Of a stretch of 48,578 nucleotides of DNA, positions 24,333 through 33,140 are shown in pieces. Under the pieces are notes generated by a model, which was given only the letters and a program-made list of their open reading frames with translations, did not search any database and had not been told where the DNA came from. Every line of letters starts with the position of its first letter. Positions within the stretch are counted from its first letter, which is position 1. Location: assembly GCA_015272215.1 (NCBI GenBank), contig JACYMD010000041.1, positions 1 to 48,578 of the forward strand, written 5' to 3'. A program made the translations under genes and the position numbers. The stretch comes from Rivularia sp. T60_A2020_040. Its GTDB lineage: Bacteria > Cyanobacteriota > Cyanobacteriia > Cyanobacteriales > Nostocaceae.

Positions 24333-26531
24333 CTACTTCATCTCAATCTTAGTAATATCGGTATCAACTTTTCCATTCTGCTCATTCGGATTAATACCGT
24401 AATAACCCTTAGAATAATAGTAGCCGCCGTAACTATTATCAGCAGTAACGCCGTTGATTACCATGCCTAAAACTCGCTGATGGGATTGTTCTAACAGTGA
24501 TTTAGCAGCACTCACCGAGCCGGTATTTGCAACACCGGGACGTACAACTAATAATATTCCATCTGCTAATTTACCCAAATTCAAAGCGTCGGCAGCGGCT
24601 ATTAATGGTGGAGCATCAATTATTACAAAGTCATAATCGTTACTAGCTTCTTTGACTAAATTAGCCATGCGCTGAGATTCTAATAAAGCCAAGGGATTGG
24701 GTGGAATTTTTCCGCAGGTAAGGACATCTAATGTTACCAGGGCTTCTGTAACACTACCCTGTAATGATGCTTGTCCCACCAAGATATTACTCAAACCAAT
24801 CATATTTGGTAAATTCCAAATATTTTGTTGTGTTGGACGACGCATATCACCATCGATCAACAATACCCTTCGTCCTAATTGAGCCATAGCAACCGCTAAG
24901 TTTGATGAAACAAAGGATTTACCTTCACCGGGTATTGAACTACTGACTACAATTACTTTTAAGGCTTTATCAGACGTGGTGAAACCGAGATTGCTCTGAA
25001 GTATCTCAAAAGCAGTAGTCGCGGGTGAGTAAGGATTGTTGAGTACGGGTAATTCTTTTCTCTCTTTATCTTTTTCATCCACCATCGGAATAGTACCCAA
25101 TAAAGGATAACCCAAGAGTTTCTTGGCTTCGTCAATGGTTTTGAGGGATTTATCCATCGCTTCAAGTATCAATGCGGCTCCTGCACCCAAGAGAATTCCC
25201 AGGAATCCACCTAAAGCCAGATTCAGCAAAACTTTCGGTGAAATTGGTTTTTCGGGAATTAAAGCCGAAGCAATTACTTTGGCATTACCAACATTCTGCT
25301 TTTCTACTACCTGAACTTCTTGTAATTGCTTTAATAACTGTTCGTAGGTTGATTGCGCTACCTGCAATTTTCGCTGTAATTCTCGCTGTTGTTGCTCTAA
25401 TCTTGGTAAAATGCTTAATCGGGCTTGACTTGATTCAAAAGCTCTGCTCAACAAGCCGACTCGGTTGTTCGCTGCTAAGCGTTCTACTTCTGATTTTACC
25501 AATTCAGCTGTCAGAGATTGCTTTAATTCACCGATTTGTAAATCTGGTTCTCTTACAGATACTCCATTGCCGACAATTTGTCCAACTCGCCCTTCAAGTT
25601 GGTTTCTCAAAGCTTGCAGTTTTTGAGAAAGATTAATGACTGTGGGATGTTCATCTGTTAAACGAGTTCTTGCTACTGCTAACTCACTTTGTGTCTTCTG
25701 AAATTCTGTAAGTACCTGTTGTACTGCTGGGGATTGACTCAAACTCGATAAAGCTACTGCTTGCTGCGTCGGCAATTTTAACTGATTTTGCAAGGCTTCA
25801 GAGCGAGTCATGGCTTCTACTAACTTTGCCTGAGCTTGGGTAATATTCTCTAATAGATTATTTAGACTTTCTACCCCGACTTTGGCTTCTTGCTCTAAAG
25901 CAACTACACTATTTTGCTCTTTGAATCGACGCAAAGCTGCTTCTGCTTGCACTACTCTTGCTTCTACTTGTGGTACTTCTTTTTGGAGGAATTCTCGCGC
26001 TGCTCGAACTTCAGCAGTGTTATCTTGAACGTTATTTTCCATGTAATCCCCCATCAAGGAATTTACCACATTTGCTGCTTCTTTGGGGTCGGTACTTTTA
26101 TAAGAAAGCTGCAAAACATCGGTACCCCGAATGCTCTTCACTTGGAGTTGTTTGAGAAAAGCCTCATAAGTAAGGGGTTCACCTTCTTTGTCTTTAAGGT
26201 CAAGTTTAGTTATAGTTTCTTGAATTAAAGGATGGGATTTAATCACCTCGGTTTCAGTATCAAGGGGGTTACTGAGATTTGTGATACCGCTGAGTTCTCC
26301 AATTTGTCCACCCAAACCGGAAAGAGAAGAAATATTATTATTTTTATTAAAACGTAATTTACCTTCTGCTTGATAAACTGGTTTTTGTCTGAAGGTAACG
26401 AAAGCTGCTAATCCTAAAATAGAACTGGTGACAAGCAGCGCAGGCAACCAGCGTCTTTTGAGAATCAGCCAGTATTGTTGCAAATCAATATAGTCTTGCT
26501 CTTCTTGGTTCACTTGCATCTCATTTGTCAT
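24333..26531 (-). CDS. Wzc-type polysaccharide co-polymerase / BY-kinase
   Basis: A roughly 732-aa inner-membrane protein controlling exopolysaccharide chain length and export. An N-terminal Wzz segment (IDLQQYWLILKRRWLPALLV, transmembrane near 33-50) is followed by a long coiled-coil periplasmic domain, a second transmembrane helix near 438-460 (after PEKPISPK), and a cytoplasmic tyrosine kinase with Walker A SSIPGEGKS (about 534-542), Walker A' LLIDGDMR and Walker B VIIDAPP (about 639-645). The C-terminus has a tyrosine cluster (NSYGGYYYSKGYYG) for autophosphorylation. The ATG at 26531 is preferred over the GTG at 26540. It diverges from the sugar transferase gene. Confidence 0.92.
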   Translation of the reverse strand: MTNEMQVNQEEQDYIDLQQYWLILKRRWLPALLVTSSILGLAAFVTFRQKPVYQAEGKLRFNKNNNISSLSGLGGQIGELSGITNLSNPLDTETEVIKSHPLIQETITKLDLKDKEGEPLTYEAFLKQLQVKSIRGTDVLQLSYKSTDPKEAANVVNSLMGDYMENNVQDNTAEVRAAREFLQKEVPQVEARVVQAEAALRRFKEQNSVVALEQEAKVGVESLNNLLENITQAQAKLVEAMTRSEALQNQLKLPTQQAVALSSLSQSPAVQQVLTEFQKTQSELAVARTRLTDEHPTVINLSQKLQALRNQLEGRVGQIVGNGVSVREPDLQIGELKQSLTAELVKSEVERLAANNRVGLLSRAFESSQARLSILPRLEQQQRELQRKLQVAQSTYEQLLKQLQEVQVVEKQNVGNAKVIASALIPEKPISPKVLLNLALGGFLGILLGAGAALILEAMDKSLKTIDEAKKLLGYPLLGTIPMVDEKDKERKELPVLNNPYSPATTAFEILQSNLGFTTSDKALKVIVVSSSIPGEGKSFVSSNLAVAMAQLGRRVLLIDGDMRRPTQQNIWNLPNMIGLSNILVGQASLQGSVTEALVTLDVLTCGKIPPNPLALLESQRMANLVKEASNDYDFVIIDAPPLIAAADALNLGKLADGILLVVRPGVANTGSVSAAKSLLEQSHQRVLGMVINGVTADNSYGGYYYSKGYYGINPNEQNGKVDTDITKIEMK

Positions 26532-26658
26532 AGAACTCACAACTCACACTATCGACTTACACTGACTTTTAATTTAAGTAAATTTATGCAGAAATTATGT
26601 TTATTGTATATTTTTCTTCAAACGTTTCTTGTTTATCTTTTACTTTCAATAAAGGTTA

Positions 26659-26940
26659 GAGGATGTTTTAAAAGTATCCGGTGGTTGAAACCGCACGCCA
26701 GTTGCTACCCTACGACTAGCATTAACTATTTAACAGTATTCTGGCAATTTGAAAAGTCTAGAGCTATACCTATAAGTTAAGCTTTAGCTTTGTTTAAAAC
26801 TTGTTTAAGATTGTGTTCTTAATAACAATAAGAAATAGTTCCCAGTCTCCGGTTGGGAACAAAAATTCTTGTAGAGACGTTGCACTGCAACGTCTTTAAA
26901 TTTTCACTGCAACGTCTTTAAATCTAAATTCATACCCGGA
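26659..26940. repeat. Repeat-rich upstream region between wzc and sugar transferase
   Basis: The 640-bp divergent region holds one end of the AGAGGATGTTTT family (26659 onward, followed by ACCGCACGCCAGTTGCTA) and palindromic GTAGAGACGTTGCACTGCAACGTC at 26871-26899 with a second ACTGCAACGTCTTTAAA copy. The following ATCTAAATTCATACCCGGATTC also appears near 31410. No gene is seen. The promoters of both flanking genes must lie here, but none is convincing by eye. Confidence 0.6.
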
Positions 26941-27170
26941 TTCAGTAAGTTCAAAAACCACCATCAATTTTTATTTAATTAAATGTATTCTATCTACTCT
27001 TGATATTTTCTTTGGGAAGTCATACTTTCTACAGTTAGTAATACCATTGACTTTACATATCGCTGGCAACTGCGTTATCTAAAAGATTTTACCGTATTAC
27101 AAAATTTCCTGTGATCGAAAGCTTTGTATAAATTCTCAAAAAATAAAAAAAAGAGGAATGGTACTAACTA

Positions 27171-28595
27171 ATGCAGGAAGCTTTATTTCGTAAAGAATCG
27201 GTGACTTTAGAGTCACAAAAAGTTATCAGAAGTATTCCTAAATTACTTTTGTTATCAGATATTTTTGGCTTAGTTTGTTCTCTGGGATTTATTTTTTGGC
27301 TGCGTTTTAATCAATTCGTTGATTGGTTCAATCCAATTTCTTACAGTTTTATATTTTTAGTTTTAGGAACCTTATATTTAGCAGATACTTATAAGCCAGA
27401 CAAGCAAATTGCTGGTTTAAGAGCGCCTGCACGAATTATCTTGAGTAATATATTTGTTGCTATTGTCAGCGCTGCACTTATTTACATATCTGGAGCTTGG
27501 AGAAATAACCCTTTATTGTGGCGGAGTGTTTTACTGCCTAGCCTGAGTATTTTTACTGTATTTGCGGTAATATCAAGAACTTATACGGCTCAATTAATTC
27601 GTCAGTACGCTCAACAAAGTCGTTGGTTAATTTTGGGTGCAAGTAAAAATACAATTCAATTCGCTCAAAACTTCCAAGTACATAATTCTCTAGGACGTTT
27701 GGTAATTTTAGCTGAAGACTCCAAGCAGTCAAATTTTTCTCAAGATTCTTCCTCGTTGAAACAAGAGTATATATTAGGTACAATTGCAGATTTACCGGGG
27801 TTGAGTTTACAACCTTGGACTGGAGTGCTATTAGGAAGTCAAATCGAATTATCTGATTCGCTGGTGCAAGACTTAATGACAATGCGGTTGCAGGGAATTC
27901 CAGTTTACAGGCTACCGGATATTTATGAAAGTCTGTGGTATAAACTTCCTTCTTCTTTGCTGCAAGATACTTGGTTTACTTTCAGCACGGGTTTTAATTT
28001 GATGTCTGGTAATATCAATACCAGAGTGAAGCGAGTCATGGATATGATGGCATCAGCATTGTTGTTGTTGCTTTTATCTCCGGTGATGCTAGTAGTAGCA
28101 ATAGCAATCAAGTTAGATAGTCCTGGTCCAGTTTTCTATTCTCAAGAGCGTACAGGATTAAACGGTAAAACATTCAAAGTCCACAAATTCCGTTCGATGT
28201 ATCAGGATGCGGAAAAGCGCGGCGCACAATGGGCGCAGAAACGCGACCCCCGAATTACACGGGTAGGATATTGGTTGCGATTAATGAGAATCGATGAACT
28301 TCCCCAGGTGTGGAATGTTTTGAAAGGAGAAATGAGTTTAATTGGTCCGCGTCCGGAAAGACCGCAGTTTGATGCTCAGTTAAAAGAAGCAATTCCCTAT
28401 TACGATATTAGGTATTTAGTTAAACCGGGAATTACCGGATGGGCTCAGGTACTTTATCCTTATGGTGCATCCATTGAGGATGCTTATGAAAAGCTTTCTT
28501 ACGACCTTTATTACATCAAGAATTATTCCATCTGGTTGGATATCGCAATATTTTTCAAAACTATTCGTGTGGTTTTATTGGGTAAAGGTAGATAA
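27171..28595 (+). CDS. Initiating sugar-1-phosphate transferase (WbaP/WcaJ type)
   Basis: A 474-aa polyprenyl-phosphate sugar-phosphate transferase that starts repeat-unit synthesis by loading a hexose-1-phosphate on undecaprenyl phosphate. The N-terminus has four to five hydrophobic segments and a CoA-binding-like domain (WLILGASKNTIQFAQNFQ). The C-terminal catalytic domain (from KRVMDMMASAL) has FYSQERTGLNGKTFKVHKFR, RIDELPQVWNVLKGEMSLIG and the invariant PRPERP, then KPGITGWAQV. A GAGGAA ribosome site lies about 15 bases before the ATG. It is cotranscribed with galE. Heterocyst HepC/HepE proteins belong to this family, but equivalence is not shown. Confidence 0.92.
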   Translation: MQEALFRKESVTLESQKVIRSIPKLLLLSDIFGLVCSLGFIFWLRFNQFVDWFNPISYSFIFLVLGTLYLADTYKPDKQIAGLRAPARIILSNIFVAIVSAALIYISGAWRNNPLLWRSVLLPSLSIFTVFAVISRTYTAQLIRQYAQQSRWLILGASKNTIQFAQNFQVHNSLGRLVILAEDSKQSNFSQDSSSLKQEYILGTIADLPGLSLQPWTGVLLGSQIELSDSLVQDLMTMRLQGIPVYRLPDIYESLWYKLPSSLLQDTWFTFSTGFNLMSGNINTRVKRVMDMMASALLLLLLSPVMLVVAIAIKLDSPGPVFYSQERTGLNGKTFKVHKFRSMYQDAEKRGAQWAQKRDPRITRVGYWLRLMRIDELPQVWNVLKGEMSLIGPRPERPQFDAQLKEAIPYYDIRYLVKPGITGWAQVLYPYGASIEDAYEKLSYDLYYIKNYSIWLDIAIFFKTIRVVLLGKGR

Positions 28596-28657
28596 ATTCT
28601 TCCGTAAATTCTAAAAATCGCTGTGTGTGAGTTGTGTTTTAATTCGAGAATAGACAA

Positions 28658-29665
28658 ATGAATCAGAAAGTTTTAGTAACTGGAGGAGCCGGATATATCG
28701 GCTCTCATGTTGTACGTCACTTGGGAGAAGCTGGCTATGATGTGATAGTTTACGACAATTGTTCGACGGGTTGTGCTGATTCTATACTTCATGGTGAATT
28801 AGTTATCGGAGATTTGGCTGATACTGAACTTCTTTCTCAAGTTCTTTCTCAACATCAATTTAGTGCGGTACTTCATTTTGCTGCCAGTCTGATAGTACCT
28901 GAATCTGTTGCTCGTCCTTTAGACTATTACAGTAATAATACTCGTAATACTCTGAATTTACTTCAATGTTGTAGTCTGACTGGTATAAATAAAATTATAT
29001 TCTCTAGTACAGCCGCTGTCTATGGCGAACCGGAAAAAATTCCTGTTACCGAGTCAACTCCAACACAGCCTATTAATCCTTATGGACGCTCTAAACTGAT
29101 GAGCGAGTGGTTGATTCAGGATTACGCCGCAGTCTCTGATTTAACCTACGTAATTTTACGGTATTTTAATGTAGCAGGAGCCGACCCTAGCGGTAGAATG
29201 GGACAAATATCACCGAATGCAACTCACTTGATAAAAGTTGCTTGTGATGCGGCTTTAAATCGCAGAGCGGAACTATTGATTTTTGGTACTGATTTCCCTA
29301 CTCCTGACGGTACAGCAATTCGAGATTACATTCACGTTGAAGATTTAGCATCAGCCCATTTGGATGCTTTGCGTTATCTAGAAAAAGGTCATCAAAGCGA
29401 AGTTTTTAACTGCGGTTACGGAAAAGGATATAGTGTTCGTGAAGTAGTCGAACGGGTAAAAGCAATTTCTGAGACTGACTTCCCCGTGATTGAAACTAAA
29501 CGTCGTCTGGGTGATCCAGCTTGTGTCATGGCTGAGTCTGATAAAATTCGTCGGATGCTGAATTGGCAACCTAAATATAATGATTTAGATACAATTATTG
29601 GTACTAGTTTAGCTTGGGAAATGAAAAAGGAAAGTCAAAAAAAAGACTTAATTACAAGTAAGTAA
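28658..29665 (+). CDS. galE: UDP-glucose 4-epimerase
   Basis: A 335-aa extended SDR interconverting UDP-glucose and UDP-galactose. It has the NAD motif VTGGAGYIGSHVVRHLGEAG, catalytic Ser in FSSTAAVYGEP, Tyr-Lys in NPYGRSKLMSEWLI, and the GalE-typical LRYFNVAGADPSGRMGQ and GTAIRDYIHVEDLASAH. Length is normal. It sits 62 bases after the sugar transferase gene on the same strand and supplies UDP-galactose for the polysaccharide. Hairpin 29678-29741 just after the stop is a likely terminator. Confidence 0.93.
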   Translation: MNQKVLVTGGAGYIGSHVVRHLGEAGYDVIVYDNCSTGCADSILHGELVIGDLADTELLSQVLSQHQFSAVLHFAASLIVPESVARPLDYYSNNTRNTLNLLQCCSLTGINKIIFSSTAAVYGEPEKIPVTESTPTQPINPYGRSKLMSEWLIQDYAAVSDLTYVILRYFNVAGADPSGRMGQISPNATHLIKVACDAALNRRAELLIFGTDFPTPDGTAIRDYIHVEDLASAHLDALRYLEKGHQSEVFNCGYGKGYSVREVVERVKAISETDFPVIETKRRLGDPACVMAESDKIRRMLNWQPKYNDLDTIIGTSLAWEMKKESQKKDLITSK

Positions 29666-29677
29666 TTATCACACTAT

Positions 29678-29802
29678 AGAAGTCGGGTTTTTAGGATAAT
29701 TGTCGGTAAAATAAGAAAATCATTGTAAAAACCCGACTTCTCTGACTTTTCCACATTTTTCGTGTGGTAAGAAGTCGGGTTTCGTGAAAGTTACCCGACT
29801 TT
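29678..29802. terminator. Two AGAAGTCGGG hairpins after galE
   Basis: The first hairpin (29678-29741, arms AGAAGTCGGGTTTTT and AAAAACCCGACTTCT) starts 13 bases after the galE stop; the second (29770-29802) is shorter. Both have T-rich arms. They are members of the dispersed family, here placed where a terminator would be expected. Positions 29803-29921 contain nothing else recognisable except an AACGCAAAGGGACGCAGA repeat. Confidence 0.65.
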
Positions 29803-29921
29803 TGATTATGGTGTGGGTGGGCTAAGGAGTCTTTAAAAATTAATGCTCATAACATAAGATAAAAATAAATAGTAGATTATTAAACGTGTATATACTTTTT
29901 AACGCAAAGGGACGCAGAATA

Positions 29922-30416
29922 TCAATCCTGGATTCTTAAATCAACCACGGTAGAGTTGATGTCGTAATTAAACCCTTCTATCTTTGCAGGAGTACCGATT
30001 TTAACTAAACTTTCACCGATAACTGCACCAGTATTCTGAATTTGTGCGTTTGCTGTTAAGGTGATAAGTATATCTGCTTTAAATTTAGCGCTGGGGTCTG
30101 GTAATTCTTTTACTGAGCCATCTGGTTGAGTTACGTTTGTAGTTATGGGTAGCTGTTGCACAGATTTGATCGTCATTTCACCTGATGGTTTGTTATCGAT
30201 TGTCAAGTTGGTTTTCCCACCATTTTTTAAGCTTTGTTCTAATAAAACTTGGGGACGGAGTATGTTTAAACCGTTTACCAGTAAATCCACTTCTATGGGC
30301 TTTGTCGGAACCTTACCTTGAGCGTTGGAAACGGATACGTGAGAAAAGAAAATTAGAATTGCGATCGCGATGACAATTACTGGAGTCAGGGAAAGATTAA
30401 AATTTTTTCTTAGCAT
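29922..30416 (-). CDS. DUF4330 domain protein
   Basis: A 164-aa protein with an N-terminal signal or anchor (PVIVIAIAILIFFSHVSVSN), then VEVDLLVNGL-type strands, DNKPSGEMTIKSVQQLP, NVTQPDGSVKELPDP and EGFNYDINSTVVDLRI. This is the pattern of cyanobacterial DUF4330 proteins, which are predicted to be exported and often lie near envelope-polysaccharide genes. The function is not established. It is convergent with galE. HIP1 GCGATCGC lies within its signal region. Confidence 0.8.
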   Translation of the reverse strand: MLRKNFNLSLTPVIVIAIAILIFFSHVSVSNAQGKVPTKPIEVDLLVNGLNILRPQVLLEQSLKNGGKTNLTIDNKPSGEMTIKSVQQLPITTNVTQPDGSVKELPDPSAKFKADILITLTANAQIQNTGAVIGESLVKIGTPAKIEGFNYDINSTVVDLRIQD

Positions 30417-30562
30417 AGCATAATAAAATGATTAAAATTCCGTCGTTGGTTTATCGTGCAGGGACATTGAGCTTTCATATGATAGTAGCGCTTATTCAAG
30501 AAATTAAAATTAATTAATTATATAAAAATCTAATATGGGAATCCGGTTTGATTTTTGCATAA

Positions 30563-30705
30563 ATTGTAGGGTGTGTGACATTTTAAACAATCTTGAAGCT
30601 AAAAACAAGCTGTGTAGTGTCACGCACCAAATGATTGTAGGGTGTGTGACAATATATTTTTTAACGCAAAGGGGCGCAAAGGTAAGCGCAAAGGGACGCA
30701 GAGTT
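30563..30705. repeat. TGTAGGGTGTGTGAC and AACGCAAAGG repeats in spacer
   Basis: ATTGTAGGGTGTGTGACA occurs at 30563-30580 and 30634-30651, with a near-inverted partner GTGTCACGCACC (30617-30628) between them. AACGCAAAGGGGCGCAAAGG follows at about 30662, a repeat type also present near 29900, 31472 and 39822. A short TATTCCC heptamer tract lies near 30802-30826. No gene is seen from 30417 to 30844. Confidence 0.7.
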
Positions 30706-30844
30706 TTTTAAACTCATCTTTTAAATAATTATTAGACTTCTCCAATAATTAATTCCAAACCCTTGTAAGCATTGAGAAGATGTTTAAAAAGTCTAAATTC
30801 TGTCTATTCCCTATTCCCTATTCCCTGAGATGACATCACATTAC

Positions 30845-31336
30845 TTAAACAATCTCAAACGCTAAATTATGACTTTTTAAAAAGCTATGAGTAAAATGGT
30901 CAATTTCATTTGTATTACTTAATTCTAAATTATAAAAATCGACTACATCATGTTCAAAATAAGGTCCCGCGTGCCAAGTTCCAACATTTAATTTAATAAA
31001 ACAATTTCCGGGAATATGAAAAGCGGCAAGATTTTGTAAATCCGGTTCTTTTATCTGATTATTAGCCGGACAAACTGCGATAAACCAATCTTTTCCAGCT
31101 AAAGAACCCAAGCATTGCGTACATTTTTCGTGACGGGTAATATTGTGAAATTTGCGTCCGCGATGCTGTAATTCCATAATGTAAAATCTTGGGATGCCGT
31201 TATTTAGTACTAATTGAGCATCTTCTATATCAAAGGTTTTACCATCTTTATTAGGGAAAATAACTTGTCCGTAAGGTTGAAAGTTTTCTGAAGTTATATT
31301 TTTTACTGGTAATTGTTTTACTGTTGAAGTATTCAT
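30845..31336 (-). CDS. Ureidoglycolate lyase-like cupin (AllA family)
   Basis: A 163-aa RmlC-like cupin resembling ureidoglycolate lyase. The N-terminal ENFQPYGQVI and the motifs ITRHEKCTQCLGSLAGKDWF, IPGNCFIKLNVGTWHAGPYF and VDFYNLELSNTNE follow the AllA pattern, where the HxGTWH-like segment forms the active site. AllA releases glyoxylate and urea from ureidoglycolate. No other allantoin-pathway gene is nearby, so the true substrate is unclear. It lies 198 bases downstream of the thioester-reductase gene on the same strand and may be the last gene of that operon. Confidence 0.8.
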   Translation of the reverse strand: MNTSTVKQLPVKNITSENFQPYGQVIFPNKDGKTFDIEDAQLVLNNGIPRFYIMELQHRGRKFHNITRHEKCTQCLGSLAGKDWFIAVCPANNQIKEPDLQNLAAFHIPGNCFIKLNVGTWHAGPYFEHDVVDFYNLELSNTNEIDHFTHSFLKSHNLAFEIV

Positions 31337-31379
31337 AATTTAATTAATCAAACATCTTTTATGGATAACCGAAACCTGT

Positions 31380-31500
31380 GTAGAGACGTTACACTGTAAC
31401 GTCTCAAAATCTAAATTTATACCCGGATTCTGCAACGCCAATCTGTTGGTATCAAAATTATATCCTTTTTTAACGCAAAGGAACGCAGGGTTTTTATTAG
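31380..31500. repeat. Palindromic and AACGCAAAGG repeats
   Basis: GTAGAGACGTTACACTGTAACG at 31380-31406 is a palindrome of the family listed at 2679. It is followed by ATCTAAATTTATACCCGGATTC, as also near 26930, and by TTAACGCAAAGGAACGCAGG. A 63-codon frame runs through these repeats and is not counted as a gene. Confidence 0.75.
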
Positions 31501-31534
31501 GTTTAACCTGGGAGTGAGAATGAGTAAACAATTA

Positions 31535-33046
31535 TTAATTATTCATCAGTGATTCAAGGTTGAGAAAACCACTTTGAATTAAGTACATTGAATAGGCGGT
31601 AAATAATTCTGCATTGATGGGCGCACAAGCTACACCACTTCCTGCAAGCGCGTTTAAGGTTGCTTGACAGCTAATGGTTGGTCTGTTGGATTTTAAGTAT
31701 AAATCGGGTATAGTGAGTTGTCGTTCTGACCAACGTTCGAGTAAAAATGGACGCAGAGTGTATAAGGGATTTTCACTAGATGTGACGTTGTTGATTAACT
31801 GGTTTTGCCATTCTTCGTAAGGAATCATTTTGATGGGGAAACCGAAAGAATTCAACCATTCAACTAGTGTACTTAAAGGTGCAGGTTCTGGATGTTGGAG
31901 ATGGAAGGCTTTTCCAAGGGATTCTTCTTGTCTGGATAAATGTGCTATCGCCTTACTTACATAGTCAACGGGTGACATATCCAGCATATAATCGACTTCT
32001 GGAAATGCTCCCATCTGAAGACAGCCTTTGGTCATTAAGTTGACAAAATCATCCGTATTTCCCACGCCGGTTTGGCTGTGTCCAGAAATTAAAGGTGGTC
32101 GGTAAATGGTGATGGGAAGTCCTCTTTGGGAGGCTATTTTAACTAGTTTTTCTGCTACCCATTTTGTTTGAGAATATCCTAAGAATATACCTTCCCAATG
32201 GTCAAAGCTATCATGTTCTGTTACTACTTGACCTGCGTAGTAAGGTGATTCAAATACTGCGACGCTGGAGACGTAATGGAGGGGTTTAACTTTGATTTTG
32301 CAAGCTAAACGGATAATTTCTTGGGTTCCTAAAACGTTGGCTGTTTTCAGCGCTGAGTAGGGAAATACATAGTTAAGCATTGCAGCACTGTGATAGATTG
32401 CATCTATATTTGTTGCCAGCATTTCAAAGCCTTCAGTGCTTATACCTAACTGCGGTTGCGATAAATCACCAACTATGGGAATAATCCGAGGACTAAATTC
32501 TTCATTCCAAATTGCATAGCTTTGTAAATTTGCTTTAAGTTTTTCTTTACCCGATGTTGCATCTGTTGCACGTACTAAGCAGTAGATATCTGCATCTGTC
32601 TGCTGTAAAAGTTCGTTGATTAAAAATGCTCCTAAAAAGCCGGTACCCCCGGTTAAAAAGATATTTTGAGGATTGGGATTAAATTTAAAAGAAGTTGATT
32701 GAGGACGAATATTTTCATCAAGGACAGCTTCTGCTGCTAAATTAGGAGTGTTATGAGTATCAATTAATGGTTTGGTGGTTTGTTGAGATTCTTCTGCTTG
32801 TTCGGCTAAACGTTCCGCAAGTGCTTCAATTGTCGGATAATGCCAAAGCAACATCGGGGATAGTTCAAAGCCGAGCATTTTCTGTAATTTGGTAATCATT
32901 ACCATTGCTTGGGTTGAATCTAAACCGTAACTATCTAACGGTTGAGTGATGTCGATTTCTTCGGCTGATATATGAAGTAATTCAGCGAGGTTAGATAATA
33001 ACCATGTTTGAATTTCTGTTGCGTTAATAGATTGTTTTGTAGTCAT
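31535..33046 (-). CDS. ACP-thioester reductase (HetM/HglB-like)
   Basis: A 503-aa two-domain protein that releases the finished acyl chain as an aldehyde or alcohol. Residues about 10-85 are an acyl carrier protein with the phosphopantetheine Ser in [10 protein letters not shown] (Ser44). From about 126 a Rossmann reductase follows: [52 protein letters not shown] and a [11 protein letters not shown] catalytic Tyr-Lys. Domain order and length agree with HetM/HglB (about 506 aa) of Anabaena, which helps make the heterocyst glycolipid aglycone. It is the last synthase gene of the operon. It could be a paralogous cluster instead. Confidence 0.88.
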   Translation of the reverse strand: MTTKQSINATEIQTWLLSNLAELLHISAEEIDITQPLDSYGLDSTQAMVMITKLQKMLGFELSPMLLWHYPTIEALAERLAEQAEESQQTTKPLIDTHNTPNLAAEAVLDENIRPQSTSFKFNPNPQNIFLTGGTGFLGAFLINELLQQTDADIYCLVRATDATSGKEKLKANLQSYAIWNEEFSPRIIPIVGDLSQPQLGISTEGFEMLATNIDAIYHSAAMLNYVFPYSALKTANVLGTQEIIRLACKIKVKPLHYVSSVAVFESPYYAGQVVTEHDSFDHWEGIFLGYSQTKWVAEKLVKIASQRGLPITIYRPPLISGHSQTGVGNTDDFVNLMTKGCLQMGAFPEVDYMLDMSPVDYVSKAIAHLSRQEESLGKAFHLQHPEPAPLSTLVEWLNSFGFPIKMIPYEEWQNQLINNVTSSENPLYTLRPFLLERWSERQLTIPDLYLKSNRPTISCQATLNALAGSGVACAPINAELFTAYSMYLIQSGFLNLESLMNN

Positions 33047-33140
33047 TATATTTAGATTTGCGATTATGTCAATTGTATTTTCTGGGGGTAAAAAGTCGGG
33101 TTTTTTTTAAACCCGACTTCTGATTGATTAAAAAACTTTT

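Noticed and set aside
25172-25636. 154-codon open frame opposite the Wzc gene
   Set aside because: It is a shadow of the well-supported kinase gene on the other strand.
31340-31531. 63-codon open frame between the cupin and reductase genes
   Set aside because: It consists mostly of dispersed palindromic and AACGCAAAGG repeats and shows no protein motif.
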